The position numbers and the translations under genes were made by a program. 35,450 nucleotides of DNA from Pseudorhodoplanes sp. Its GTDB lineage: Bacteria; Pseudomonadota; Alphaproteobacteria; Rhizobiales; Xanthobacteraceae. Each line of letters begins with the position of its first letter. The stretch's first letter is position 1. The stretch spans positions 7,501 through 42,950 of the forward strand of contig JABARS010000028.1 of NCBI GenBank assembly GCA_019187085.1, given 5' to 3'. The notes below the pieces were generated by a model. The model did no database searches and had not been told where the DNA came from. It worked only from the letters and a program-made list of their open reading frames with translations. This document shows positions 1 to 10,818 of this stretch, piece by piece.

Positions 1-977
1 TTGCCGGCGTGCAGCGCCAGCAGCCCGCGCGCGTGATCGTGACCAACGACACGGCGATCGAGGCGGTCGTCGCGCTTTCCGACAACGGCCGTTACGTCGC
101 CGTCGACGTCTCGAGCGTGAACACCGACATCGCCAATGCCAGCGAGGACGACGGAGAGGACGACGGCACCGGCGTGCGGCTCTACCAGAGCATCTACGAG
201 ACCGCCCTGCGCAACCAGATCCCGCGTCCGGTGATCGATGAGCTGATCCGCATCTACTCCTACGACGTCGACTTCCAGCGCAAGGTACAGCCGGGCGATT
301 CCTTCGACGTCCTCTATGCCGGCGAGGACGAGACGCCCGGCATCGACAGCCGCAACGACGTGCTGTTCGCCGCGCTGACCGTCGGCGGCGAAGTCAAGCG
401 TTTCTACCGCTTCCAGACTCCCGACGACAATGCCGTGGATTTCTACGACGAGACCGGCAAGAGCGCGAAGAAATTCCTGGTCCGCAAGCCGATCAACGAG
501 GCGATCCTGCGTTCAGGCTTCGGCGTGCGCCGCCATCCGATCCTCGGCTACATGAAGATGCATACCGGCGTCGACTGGTCCGCGCCCTACGGCACGCCGA
601 TCTTCGCTGCCGGCAACGGCATCGTTGAAAGAGTGGGCTGGGAAGGCGGCTACGGCAAGTACATCCGCGTCCGTCACGCCAACGGCTACGAAACCGCCTA
701 CGGCCACATGACCGCCTATGCGCGCGGCATGGAGCCGGGCGTGCGCGTGCGGCAGGGCCAGGTGATCGGCTTTGTCGGCTCGACCGGCTTGTCGACCGGC
801 GCCCACGTCCATTACGAGGTGCTGGTGAACGGACGCTTCGTCGATCCGATGCGTATCCGCCTGCCGCGCGGCCGTGCACTGGAGAGCGCCACGCTCGCCT
901 CGTTCGAGCAGGAGCGCGACCGGCTCGACGCCATGATGTCCCGTCCTGCCCCGCGCGTGGCACAGAGTGGGCGCTGA
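1..977 (+). CDS. M23 family metallopeptidase (5' end missing)
   Basis: The frame is open from the left edge, so this is the C-terminal part of a larger protein; the GTG at 9 is probably internal. About 320 residues are visible. Residues 57-105 (from position 9) resemble the Csd3/OapA-like domain that precedes the catalytic domain in many cell-wall M23 peptidases. Residues 168-285 form the lysostaphin-type M23 domain with the zinc ligands H185 and D189 (HTGVD), H233 (YGHM) and the HVH motif at 266-268. Such proteins cut peptidoglycan cross-links in the periplasm or regulate amidases. All metal ligands are present, so it is probably an active endopeptidase rather than a degenerate LytM activator. 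Its signal peptide or membrane anchor would lie outside the window. Confidence 0.9.
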   Translation, partial: AGVQRQQPARVIVTNDTAIEAVVALSDNGRYVAVDVSSVNTDIANASEDDGEDDGTGVRLYQSIYETALRNQIPRPVIDELIRIYSYDVDFQRKVQPGDSFDVLYAGEDETPGIDSRNDVLFAALTVGGEVKRFYRFQTPDDNAVDFYDETGKSAKKFLVRKPINEAILRSGFGVRRHPILGYMKMHTGVDWSAPYGTPIFAAGNGIVERVGWEGGYGKYIRVRHANGYETAYGHMTAYARGMEPGVRVRQGQVIGFVGSTGLSTGAHVHYEVLVNGRFVDPMRIRLPRGRALESATLASFEQERDRLDAMMSRPAPRVAQSGR

Positions 978-1010
978 TCGCAGCCACGCAACGCTGAAGT
1001 CCCCGTAGCC

Positions 1011-1066
1011 GTCGTCCCGGCCGAGCAAAGCGATAGCCGCGACGACAAGATCGCTACGACGATCTT
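1011..1066. repeat. Two adjacent hairpins (REP-like) after the M23 gene
   Basis: GTCGTC at 1011-1016 pairs with GACGAC at 1041-1046, with further imperfect pairing inside. It is followed directly by a perfect 7-bp-arm hairpin, AAGATCG (1047-1053) with CGATCTT (1060-1066). There is no T-run, so this does not look like a classic intrinsic terminator. The first element resembles short palindromic elements often scattered between genes in Rhizobiales; that assignment is an inference. Confidence 0.4.
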
Positions 1067-1107
1067 ATGCCGATGGCCCGCCGAATAACCGCGATCGGCA
1101 GCGGCGC

Positions 1108-1140
1108 TTGACATCCATATATCTAGTTTTATAGTGATAT
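1108..1140 (+). promoter_or_regulatory. arsR promoter with overlapping imperfect dyad
   Basis: TTGACA (1108-1113), a 16-bp spacer and TATAGT (1130-1135) form a near-consensus sigma-70 promoter. An imperfect dyad (ATATCTA at 1119-1125 against TAGTGATAT at 1132-1140) overlaps the -10, as expected for an ArsR-type autoregulatory operator. The predicted start of transcription falls on or beside the ATG at 1142, so the message would be leaderless; no Shine-Dalgarno sequence is visible. Confidence 0.65.
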
Positions 1141-1141
1141 T

Positions 1142-1480
1142 ATGATGATCAAGAAAGATCAGGCCGAACAGCGCGCTGCCGATGCCCTTGCCGCGCTCGG
1201 CAACCGCACCAGGCTGCGTCTGTTCAAGGTCCTCGTGCGCGCCGGCCGCGACGGCATCAATATCGGCGGCATCCAGCGGATACTCGGCACGCCGGCCACG
1301 ACCTTGGCCCATCATCTGGGCACGCTTGCGCAGGCCGGTCTCGTCGAGCAGGAGCGCCAGGGGCGCGAAGTGATCTGCCGCGCGAACTTCAAGGCGGTCA
1401 ACGAGGTTCTGGAATACGTCAAGGCGGAATGCTGCACTGGAGCGGTGCTTTCCTCGCGCGGCGGGCGGTCGGTCGTTTAA
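1142..1480 (+). CDS. ArsR-family winged-helix metalloregulator
   Basis: This 112-residue protein has the ArsR/SmtB winged-helix fold. The first helices carry LAALGNRTRLRLFKVL (about 17-32), and the recognition helix region is TPATTLAHHLGTLAQAGLV (about 50-68). Cysteines are at 79 and as an adjacent pair at 97-98 near the C terminus. A C-terminal vicinal cysteine pair is the kind of thiolate site used by some arsenite-responsive ArsR proteins such as that of Acidithiobacillus ferrooxidans. It lies 44 bp upstream of an ArsP-type permease on the same strand and most likely represses both genes until As(III)/Sb(III) or another thiophilic ligand binds. Translation starts at 1142 or at the adjacent ATG at 1145. 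The ligand is inferred; ArsR relatives also sense other metals. Confidence 0.88.
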   Translation: MMIKKDQAEQRAADALAALGNRTRLRLFKVLVRAGRDGINIGGIQRILGTPATTLAHHLGTLAQAGLVEQERQGREVICRANFKAVNEVLEYVKAECCTGAVLSSRGGRSVV

Positions 1481-1490
1481 TTTTTTTGTA

Positions 1491-1509
1491 AGAATATAAC
1501 TATTATTCT
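1491..1509. promoter_or_regulatory. Inverted repeat upstream of the permease
   Basis: AGAATA-N7-TATTCT is a perfect 6-bp-arm inverted repeat in the AT-rich 44-bp gap between arsR and the permease gene. It sits just before the GGAG ribosome-binding site (about 1513-1516). It may be a second operator for the upstream ArsR regulator, but its sequence does not closely match the dyad at the arsR promoter. Confidence 0.35.
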
Positions 1510-1524
1510 AGTGGAGTAGATACA

Positions 1525-2565
1525 ATGTCAATCCAAGAAGCCCTGACCGAAATCCGCAAGCGCGGCGTTCTGGGCATCGATGCTGCGGTGGCAACCCTCG
1601 CCGGCATCATCGTAGCGCTGTTTGCCATTGCGCCTGCGCAGGCGACGGCATCGCTGTCGTTCATGTTCAAGGCGAGTTGGGGAATCCTGCCGTTCTTCAT
1701 TCTGTCGATTGTCGCAATCGCCTACGCAAAAGCGAGTGGAACTGAAAATCTGATTGCGCGGGCTTTTGCCGGCCGGGCCTCAACAATGGTTGTGTTCGCG
1801 AGCCTGACGGGTGCACTCTCGCCGTTCTGTTCCTGCGGCGTCATTCCGGTGATCGCGGCGCTGCTCGCAACGGGTGTGCCGCTCGCGCCGGTGATGGCGT
1901 TCTGGCTCGCTTCTCCGTTGATGGACCCTTCGATGTTCATGCTCACAACCGGCGTGCTCGGACTGAATTTCGCAGTGGCCAAGACCGTTTCGACGATCGG
2001 CATCGGACTGCTCGGCGGATTCGGCGTGCTCACGCTGCAGGGCATCGGTCTGTTGACCGGACCTGCGCTCCGCGAAGCCGCCAGAAACGGCGGATGCGCG
2101 GGATCGAAAATCCGCAACCCGGGTGCGATTGCATGGCGCTTCTGGAACGAGGCGGAACGGCGCGAGGCGTTCTGGCGCAACGCCGCGCAGAACGCATTCT
2201 TTCTCGGAAAATGGCTGGTGCTCGCCTTCCTGCTGGAAAGCCTCATGGCCGCTTATGTACCCGCCGATCTTGTTATGCGCGTGGCCGGTGACGGAAGCCT
2301 GCTTTCGATCCTGGCGGCAACGCTTATCGGCATCCCGAGTTATCTGAACGGCAATGCCGCTCTGCCGCTGGTTGCCGCACTCATGGACAAAGGCATGGCT
2401 GCAGGACCGGCCATGGCATTCCTGCTCGGTGGCGGCGTCACGTCCATTCCGGCGGCGCTGGCGGTTTGGGCGATCGCGCAAAGGAAGGTTTTTGCCACCT
2501 ATCTGGGAGCGGCTATGCTCGGTTCGCTCGCCGCGGGCGTCCTCTATCAGTGGATCGCCGATTGA
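1525..2565 (+). CDS. ArsP / SO_0444-type permease (DUF318)
   Basis: A 346-residue integral membrane protein with about eight to ten hydrophobic segments in two halves. The first half carries SPFCSCGVIPV with C102 and C104, the cysteine motif typical of the DUF318 permeases. This family includes ArsP, an efflux permease for trivalent organoarsenicals such as methylarsenite, and the SO_0444 transporters proposed to export metal cations. The second half has the matching GIPSYLNGNAALP and LGGGVTSIPAAL repeats. The ATG at 1525 is preceded by GGAG at a spacing of about 8 nt. Linkage to an ArsR regulator with a C-terminal cysteine pair favours arsenical export, but substrate cannot be read from the sequence. 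Confidence 0.85.
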   Translation: MSIQEALTEIRKRGVLGIDAAVATLAGIIVALFAIAPAQATASLSFMFKASWGILPFFILSIVAIAYAKASGTENLIARAFAGRASTMVVFASLTGALSPFCSCGVIPVIAALLATGVPLAPVMAFWLASPLMDPSMFMLTTGVLGLNFAVAKTVSTIGIGLLGGFGVLTLQGIGLLTGPALREAARNGGCAGSKIRNPGAIAWRFWNEAERREAFWRNAAQNAFFLGKWLVLAFLLESLMAAYVPADLVMRVAGDGSLLSILAATLIGIPSYLNGNAALPLVAALMDKGMAAGPAMAFLLGGGVTSIPAALAVWAIAQRKVFATYLGAAMLGSLAAGVLYQWIAD

Positions 2566-2640
2566 GAAAATTTTTCCCGACCGCGCATCGTCAACCCTGA
2601 GGCTGTCCTCCGATATCATCGAAAACTGCTAGCACAAAAA

Positions 2641-2682
2641 GCGGTCCCGGCTCCTTCGTCGGCACGAAGGAGCCGGGGCCGC
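2641..2682. terminator. Bidirectional intrinsic terminator
   Basis: A 19-bp stem with one G-T type mismatch and a CGGC loop lies between the convergent permease and clpB genes. On the minus strand it is followed directly by TTTTTGTG, an excellent terminator for clpB. On the plus strand the downstream T-run (GTGTTTTCTC) is weaker but still suitable for the permease transcript. Confidence 0.88.
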
Positions 2683-2718
2683 CAGTGTTTTCTCAGCGAG
2701 TGCTGCGATACAGCGCGG

Positions 2719-5313
<2,595 letters not shown>

Positions 5314-5366
5314 AACCGGCCCCCTTTAAGGCGAGCATTCCCGTAACGGACCCCTGAAGGCATCCG

Positions 5367-5388
5367 CCGTTTCCGATGTAAGAAACGG
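5367..5388. promoter_or_regulatory. Hairpin in the clpB upstream region
   Basis: CCGTTTC (5367-5373) and GAAACGG (5382-5388) form a perfect 7-bp stem with an 8-nt loop, 54 bp upstream of the clpB start. It may be a 5'-UTR structure or an operator. No function can be assigned. Confidence 0.3.
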
Positions 5389-5409
5389 CCGCCGGCCGCG
5401 AAAGGGGGG

Positions 5410-5431
5410 CTTGCGCAAATCTTGCGCAAAT
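5410..5431. repeat. Tandem 11-bp repeat between clpB and the MOSC gene
   Basis: CTTGCGCAAAT occurs twice back to back (5410-5420 and 5421-5431). Each copy contains the palindrome TTGCGCAA. The tandem array lies in the divergent 172-bp gap and could be a regulator-binding site. It does not match a motif I can name with confidence. Confidence 0.55.
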
Positions 5432-5485
5432 TTCGTGGCCATCCTGAATGATAACGGTTTACAAGGACTTGTCGCAGGACCTCGC

Positions 5486-6274
5486 ATGAGCATGCCGCCG
5501 TCCGCCTCGATCCAGGCGCTTTACCGCTATCCGGTGAAAGGGCTTTGCCCGCAGCCGCTCGCCGGGGTCGACCTGCGGGTGGGCCAGACCATCCCCGGCG
5601 ACCGCCTTTACGCGATCGAGAACGGCCCGAGCGGTTTCGACCCGGCCGCGCCGGCCCACTTCTCCAAGCAGAAATTCCTCATGCTGATGCGCAACGAGCG
5701 GTTGGCGGCGCTCAACACGGCATATGACGAGGCGACCCATACCCTGACCGTCCGCCTGAACGGGCGCGAGGAGGCTCGCGGCGACCTGCGCACGGCGCAG
5801 GGACGCGAGACGGTCGAGAATTTCTTCGCCCGCTATTGCGTGGACGAGCTGCGCGGACCGCCCAGGATCCTGCAGGCGCCCGGTCACAGCTTTTCGGATG
5901 TTGCCGCCAAGGTCGTCTCCATCATCAATCTCGCCTCGGTCGCGGCGGTGGAGAATACCGTCGGCGCCCCGGTCGATCCGGTGCGTTTCCGCGCCAACAT
6001 CTATGTCGGAGGCTGGCCGGCCTGGCACGAATTCGACCTCATGGACCGGACGCTGGCCATCGGCGGCGCCCGGATCAGGATCATCAAGCGCATCATGCGC
6101 TGCGCGGCGACCAATGTGGAGCCGCGCACCGGCATCCGCGACCTGCCGATTCCCACAACACTGATGCAGGCTTTCGGCCACATGGATTGCGGCGTCTACG
6201 GCGAGGTGGTCTCCGCCGGCCGGATCGCGCGCGGCGACACGATCGCGGAGGCTGCGCTCGCGCTGCCGTTCTGA
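5486..6274 (+). CDS. MOSC domain-containing protein
   Basis: A 262-residue protein with an N-terminal MOSC_N beta-barrel (IQALYRYPVKGL at 9-20, GDRLYAI) and a C-terminal MOSC domain (about 145-255). C206, in KRIMRCAATNVEP, corresponds to the conserved cysteine that binds molybdenum cofactor in MOSC proteins such as mARC/YcbX. These proteins carry or transfer a Mo-cofactor-linked sulfur or reduce N-hydroxylated compounds. No fused ferredoxin domain is present, unlike YcbX. The frame extends upstream to 5411, but the ATG at 5486 is preferred: it is preceded by AGGA at good spacing, while the upstream extension runs through the tandem repeat. The substrate is unknown. Confidence 0.88.
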   Translation: MSMPPSASIQALYRYPVKGLCPQPLAGVDLRVGQTIPGDRLYAIENGPSGFDPAAPAHFSKQKFLMLMRNERLAALNTAYDEATHTLTVRLNGREEARGDLRTAQGRETVENFFARYCVDELRGPPRILQAPGHSFSDVAAKVVSIINLASVAAVENTVGAPVDPVRFRANIYVGGWPAWHEFDLMDRTLAIGGARIRIIKRIMRCAATNVEPRTGIRDLPIPTTLMQAFGHMDCGVYGEVVSAGRIARGDTIAEAALALPF

Positions 6275-6372
6275 CCGGCGCGCCGGCATCTTGCGTTTCG
6301 CCGGCCCTCTTGCCGGGGCGCGCGATCGGAGCCACGGTGGGCATCCAAGCGATTCGACGCGCCGGCCCGACG

Positions 6373-7380
6373 ATGGCGAACGCAATTCCCGCACGATGTC
6401 TTCTTGTTACTGCTGCCGCGCTCGCCGGCCTCGTCCTGTCGGCCCGGCCGGCCGCGGCCGATCTGAAGCTCTGCAACCGCACGAGTTATGTGGTGGATAC
6501 CGCCATCGCGATGGAGGAGCGCGGCGCGGCCGCAAGCCGCGGCTGGTTCCGTATTTTGCCCGGCCAGTGCCGGGCGATCCTGCAGGGCCAGCCGCCGGCA
6601 GACGCCATCTTCCTGCATACCCGCACGCCGGCGCTGTACGGCACCGCCCCGCTTGCGTCCGCCGGAGACAACGAATTCTGCATTGCCGATTCCGATTTCG
6701 TGATCGCCGGCGCGCGCAAATGCCGCTCGGGGCAGCACTTCGCCAAGTTCAATGCGGTCAGGCCGACCGCCATCGAGCAGGACTTCGCCGTCTATCTCGC
6801 CGAGGAAGCCGAATACAGCGACGTGCAGGCGCGCGACGCCGGCATCCAGCGCCTGCTGATCGCGGCCGGCTACGACGCCACCCCGATCGACGGCATCCGC
6901 GGGTCGAAGACGGAAGCGGCATTGTCGCAATTCATCCAAGACAACAAGCTGTCGCTGACGGCGGCGGGCCGTTCCGATTTCTTCGACCTCCTGCTCGACG
7001 CCGCACAGAAGCCGGGCAGCGGATTCAGCTGGTGCAACGATACTGTCCATACCGTGATGGCGGCGATCGGGATGGAGGATGCCGGCGTCATGATCACGCG
7101 TGGCTGGTACCGGGTGGAGCCCGGCAAATGCCTGCGGCCGGACATTACCGGGCAGCCGCGCCGGATCTATTCCTTTGCCGAGGCGGTCGATTCCGAAGGC
7201 CGGCCGGTGACCCGCAGCGGCGGGCCGCTGGTCTGGGGCGGCGCCGACATCCTGTGTACGCGCAGCAGCAAATTCGAAATCGCCGACCAGACCGATTGCG
7301 CCGCCAAGGGCCTCGCCGCCTCGGGATTCGCCGCGGTCGACCTGACCGAGCGCGGGGCGATGACCGTCCGGTTCAAGTAG
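6373..7380 (+). CDS. Secreted protein with two DUF1036 domains
   Basis: A 335-residue protein with a cleavable signal peptide (about 1-28, ending PAAA). It has two DUF1036 units, roughly 30-120 and 220-330; each begins with a Cys plus a few residues (KLCNRTSYVVDTAIAMEE and SWCNDTVHTVMAAIGMED) and continues through a G-W-[FY]-R-[IV]-x-P-G-[QK]-C motif. Between them, at about 158-200, is a peptidoglycan-binding-like stretch (AGIQRLLIAAGYDATPIDG). The start at 6373 is chosen because the signal peptide follows directly; the long upstream frame runs antiparallel in phase with the MOSC gene and is spurious. DUF1036 proteins are common in alphaproteobacteria and have no established biochemical role. 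The architecture suggests a periplasmic, cell-wall-associated protein. Confidence 0.85.
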   Translation: MANAIPARCLLVTAAALAGLVLSARPAAADLKLCNRTSYVVDTAIAMEERGAAASRGWFRILPGQCRAILQGQPPADAIFLHTRTPALYGTAPLASAGDNEFCIADSDFVIAGARKCRSGQHFAKFNAVRPTAIEQDFAVYLAEEAEYSDVQARDAGIQRLLIAAGYDATPIDGIRGSKTEAALSQFIQDNKLSLTAAGRSDFFDLLLDAAQKPGSGFSWCNDTVHTVMAAIGMEDAGVMITRGWYRVEPGKCLRPDITGQPRRIYSFAEAVDSEGRPVTRSGGPLVWGGADILCTRSSKFEIADQTDCAAKGLAASGFAAVDLTERGAMTVRFK

Positions 7381-7461
7381 CGGCCACTTCCAACTCGCCG
7401 CGCCGCGTCCTACATGGGACGGCACATCCAGACCCAGACCAGGGCGCACGAAGAACCCGCG

Positions 7462-8157
7462 ATGAGCCGTATCCCGCAACGTGACTTCACCAGGGTCGAT
7501 ACCTGGGTGTTCGATCTCGACAACACGCTCTATCCGCATCATCTCAATCTCTGGCAGCAGGTCGACGTGCGCATCCGCGACTACATCGCGAACTTCCTCG
7601 ACATCGGCCACGAGGAGGCGTTCCGGCTGCAGAAGGACTATTACAAGCGCTACGGCACCTCGATGCGCGGCTTGATGACCGAGCACGGCATGAATCCGGA
7701 CGACTTCCTCGATTTCGTCCACCAGATCGACCATTCGCCGCTCGAACCGAACCCCGCGCTCGGCGCCGCGCTCGAAAAGCTGCCGGGCCGCAAGCTGATC
7801 CTGACCAACGGCACCAGTCGCCACGCCGACACCGTGATGCAGCGGCTTGACGTGCATCATCATTTCGAAGGCGTGTTCGACATCATCGCCGCCGACCTCG
7901 AGCCCAAGCCCTCGCCGCAGACCTATGACCGCTTCCTCGCGCGCCACGGCGTCGATCCCGGCAAGGCGGCGATGTTCGAGGATCTCGCGCGCAATCTGGC
8001 CGTGCCGCATGCGCTCGGCATGACCACCGTGCTGGTCGTGCCCGAGCGCACGCGCGACGTCTTCCGCGAGGACTGGGAGCTGGAGGGGCGCGACGCCCCC
8101 CATATCGATCATGTCACCGACAACCTGCCGGGCTTCCTCGCCGGGCTCAGGCGCTGA
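7462..8157 (+). CDS. HAD-type pyrimidine 5'-nucleotidase
   Basis: A 231-residue HAD-superfamily hydrolase. Motif I is FDLDNTLYP with the nucleophile D18 and acid/base D20; motif II is LTNGTSRHA; motif III/IV is KPSPQTYDRFL followed by MFEDLARNL. The DNTLYP form and the overall length match the SDT1/pyrimidine 5'-nucleotidase subgroup, which dephosphorylates UMP/CMP-type nucleotides or detoxifies modified ones. The ATG at 7462 is preferred to an in-frame ATG 48 bp upstream because family members begin shortly before the DLDNTLY strand. Its stop codon abuts the stop codon of the convergent hupE-like gene with no gap. Confidence 0.88.
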   Translation: MSRIPQRDFTRVDTWVFDLDNTLYPHHLNLWQQVDVRIRDYIANFLDIGHEEAFRLQKDYYKRYGTSMRGLMTEHGMNPDDFLDFVHQIDHSPLEPNPALGAALEKLPGRKLILTNGTSRHADTVMQRLDVHHHFEGVFDIIAADLEPKPSPQTYDRFLARHGVDPGKAAMFEDLARNLAVPHALGMTTVLVVPERTRDVFREDWELEGRDAPHIDHVTDNLPGFLAGLRR

Positions 8158-8769
8158 TCACGCCGCGATCTGCTGGACCAGCACCGCAAGGCCGAACACG
8201 GCGGCAAGTCCGCCGGAGAGGCGCGCGGCAAACGGCGACTGCAGCCGCACCCCGATCGCGCGAAAGCCGAGCGTCAATGCCACGGCGAGTGCGGACTGGA
8301 TGATCGCAAGTCCCGCGAGATAGGCATAAAGCGGCGCGGGCTCCGCGCCGATGATGGATTCGGCCAGAGCATAGCCGTGGACGAAGCCGGCAAGGCCGAA
8401 CAGGATCGCGGCCGGGACGACCCGGCGCAGCGCGAGCGCCGCGAACAGGCCGAGCGCGAGCACGCTGATCGCAACAAGCGGCTCGACCGCCGGCAGCGTG
8501 AAGGCGCCGAGATGCAGCGCCACACCCGCAAGCCCGGCGATCACAAAGCCCAAAGCAAGCAGCGCGCCGGCCGGCAACAGCGAGGCGACGCAGCCCACGG
8601 CCACGAGCGCGGCAAGATGGTCGAGCCCGATGACCGGATGCCCGAGGCCCGACAGCAGCCCCTGCAGCGGCGTCGCCGGCAGCGCGCCGTCCATCACATG
8701 ATGGGCGAAGGCGGCCGCCGGCATCGCGGCGACGAACAGCGCCGAAACCGAAAGAAGAGACTTCCTCAT
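8158..8769 (-). CDS. HupE/UreJ family membrane protein
   Basis: A 203-residue protein with a signal peptide (MRKSLLSVSALFVAAMPAAA) followed by an exposed HH and six hydrophobic helices. The family signature HPVIGLDHL lies in the first helix and HGYALAE in a later one; the histidines and acidic residue are proposed nickel ligands. HupE/UreJ proteins are putative secondary nickel permeases, usually found beside urease or NiFe hydrogenase genes. Neither is in this window, so it may serve a distant enzyme or another metal. The start at 8769 is chosen over one 18 bp upstream because a GGGGG ribosome-binding site precedes it. Confidence 0.88.
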   Translation of the reverse strand: MRKSLLSVSALFVAAMPAAAFAHHVMDGALPATPLQGLLSGLGHPVIGLDHLAALVAVGCVASLLPAGALLALGFVIAGLAGVALHLGAFTLPAVEPLVAISVLALGLFAALALRRVVPAAILFGLAGFVHGYALAESIIGAEPAPLYAYLAGLAIIQSALAVALTLGFRAIGVRLQSPFAARLSGGLAAVFGLAVLVQQIAA

Positions 8770-8798
8770 GTGCGATCCCCCCACCACAAGAGTGTAGA

Positions 8799-9686
8799 TC
8801 AGGGCGGCGGCATCGGGCCAGAGCGGGGCGCCGGCATGCGCTCGGACGCATCGGGCTCGGCGTAAACCAGGACCTGCCGCTGCGGCGGGGGAAGCGTGAG
8901 CCCGGCCGCTTCCAGCGCCGCCTTGCCGCGCTCGGTCAGCGCGCGCCGTACCGGCCAGTAATCGGCGGTCGAGGTCCAGGCGCGCAGCGCCAGCACCACC
9001 GCGCTATCGGCGAGCTGATGCACGAACACTTCCGGCGCCGGATGCCGGTGCACGCGCGGGTCGCCCGCAAGCTGCAGCAACACCTCGCGGCCCTTGGCGA
9101 GATCGTCGCCGTAGCCGACGCCGAATTGCAGGTCGAGCAGGCGCGTCGGCAGGCGCGAATAATTGACGATGCGTTTGTTCCAGAGTTCGGAATTGGGGAC
9201 GAACAGGAACACGCCTTCCCAGGTGTGCAGTTCGGAGGCGAACAGCCCAACCTCCTTGACCGTGCCCGCCACCGTGCCGGTGTCGATATAATCGCCGACC
9301 TTGAATGGCCGCAGCCAGAGCAGCATGACGCCGGCGGCGATGTTCGAGAGCGTGCCCTGCAGCGCAAGCCCGATGGCAAGACCCGCCGCGCCGAGCGCGG
9401 CGAGCACGCTCGTGGTCTGGATGCCGAGCTGGCCGAGCACCGCTATCACGACGAGGATCAGGATCGCGTAGCGCACGAGCGAGGAGATCACACCGCGAAG
9501 CGTCGGGTCGAAGCGCGACTGGCCGTTGAGCAGGCGAACGACGCCGCGCTCGGCGCGCCCGGCAATCCACCATCCCCCGGCCAGAAGCACGGCCGCGGCG
9601 AGCAGGCTCGGCAGCAGCGAGAGGCCCCAGAGCGCAAATTTGGTCACGAATGTCGTGGCTTCCGCGCTGAGTTTGACGGGGTCCAT
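8799..9686 (-). CDS. MscS family mechanosensitive channel
   Basis: A 295-residue small-conductance mechanosensitive channel. It has three N-terminal transmembrane helices (about 20-40, 65-85 and 90-110). The pore-lining TM3 is rich in alternating Ala and Gly ([25 protein letters not shown]), followed by the beta domain signature [11 protein letters not shown] and [18 protein letters not shown] cytoplasmic alpha/beta domain completes the protein. MscS channels open under membrane tension to release solutes during hypo-osmotic shock. It is transcribed toward the hupE-like gene with a 29-bp gap and may share its transcript. The proline-rich tail is probably disordered. Confidence 0.94.
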   Translation of the reverse strand: MDPVKLSAEATTFVTKFALWGLSLLPSLLAAAVLLAGGWWIAGRAERGVVRLLNGQSRFDPTLRGVISSLVRYAILILVVIAVLGQLGIQTTSVLAALGAAGLAIGLALQGTLSNIAAGVMLLWLRPFKVGDYIDTGTVAGTVKEVGLFASELHTWEGVFLFVPNSELWNKRIVNYSRLPTRLLDLQFGVGYGDDLAKGREVLLQLAGDPRVHRHPAPEVFVHQLADSAVVLALRAWTSTADYWPVRRALTERGKAALEAAGLTLPPPQRQVLVYAEPDASERMPAPRSGPMPPP

Positions 9687-9810
9687 CGGTCGCTCCTGCG
9701 CAACGGGTGCGAATCGCCGCCTGTGCGGGCGCAGCGATCATCCCCGGCTGCCCTGTGATTTCAACCCTGCATGCCCGGCTCCCGGGCCGGCGCGCGGACC
9801 GGCCGCAAGC

Positions 9811-9839
9811 TTGACACGTTGCGCCCTTGCCTCGAAAAC
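9811..9839 (+). promoter_or_regulatory. Candidate dapD promoter
   Basis: A perfect TTGACA (9811-9816) is followed 17 bp later by GAAAAC (9834-9839), a weak -10. It lies 35 bp upstream of the dapD start in the divergent mscS-dapD gap. The -35 is convincing; the -10 is not. Confidence 0.35.
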
Positions 9840-9873
9840 CCGGGGCGAGTTCCACCGCCACATCCGGGTTTCC

Positions 9874-10731
<858 letters not shown>

Positions 10732-10818
10732 TGGGACCGCGGCATTGTCTCACCTTCGTCGCAAGGCGGACGCCGCGCGCCCGCGCCGCGCGATGACGGC
10801 GAAAGGCCAGACCAGACC

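Noticed and set aside
6196..8112. A 638-codon minus-strand frame opposite the DUF1036 and HAD genes
   Set aside because: It is a shadow of two convincing plus-strand genes; it has no domain and only GC-driven openness.
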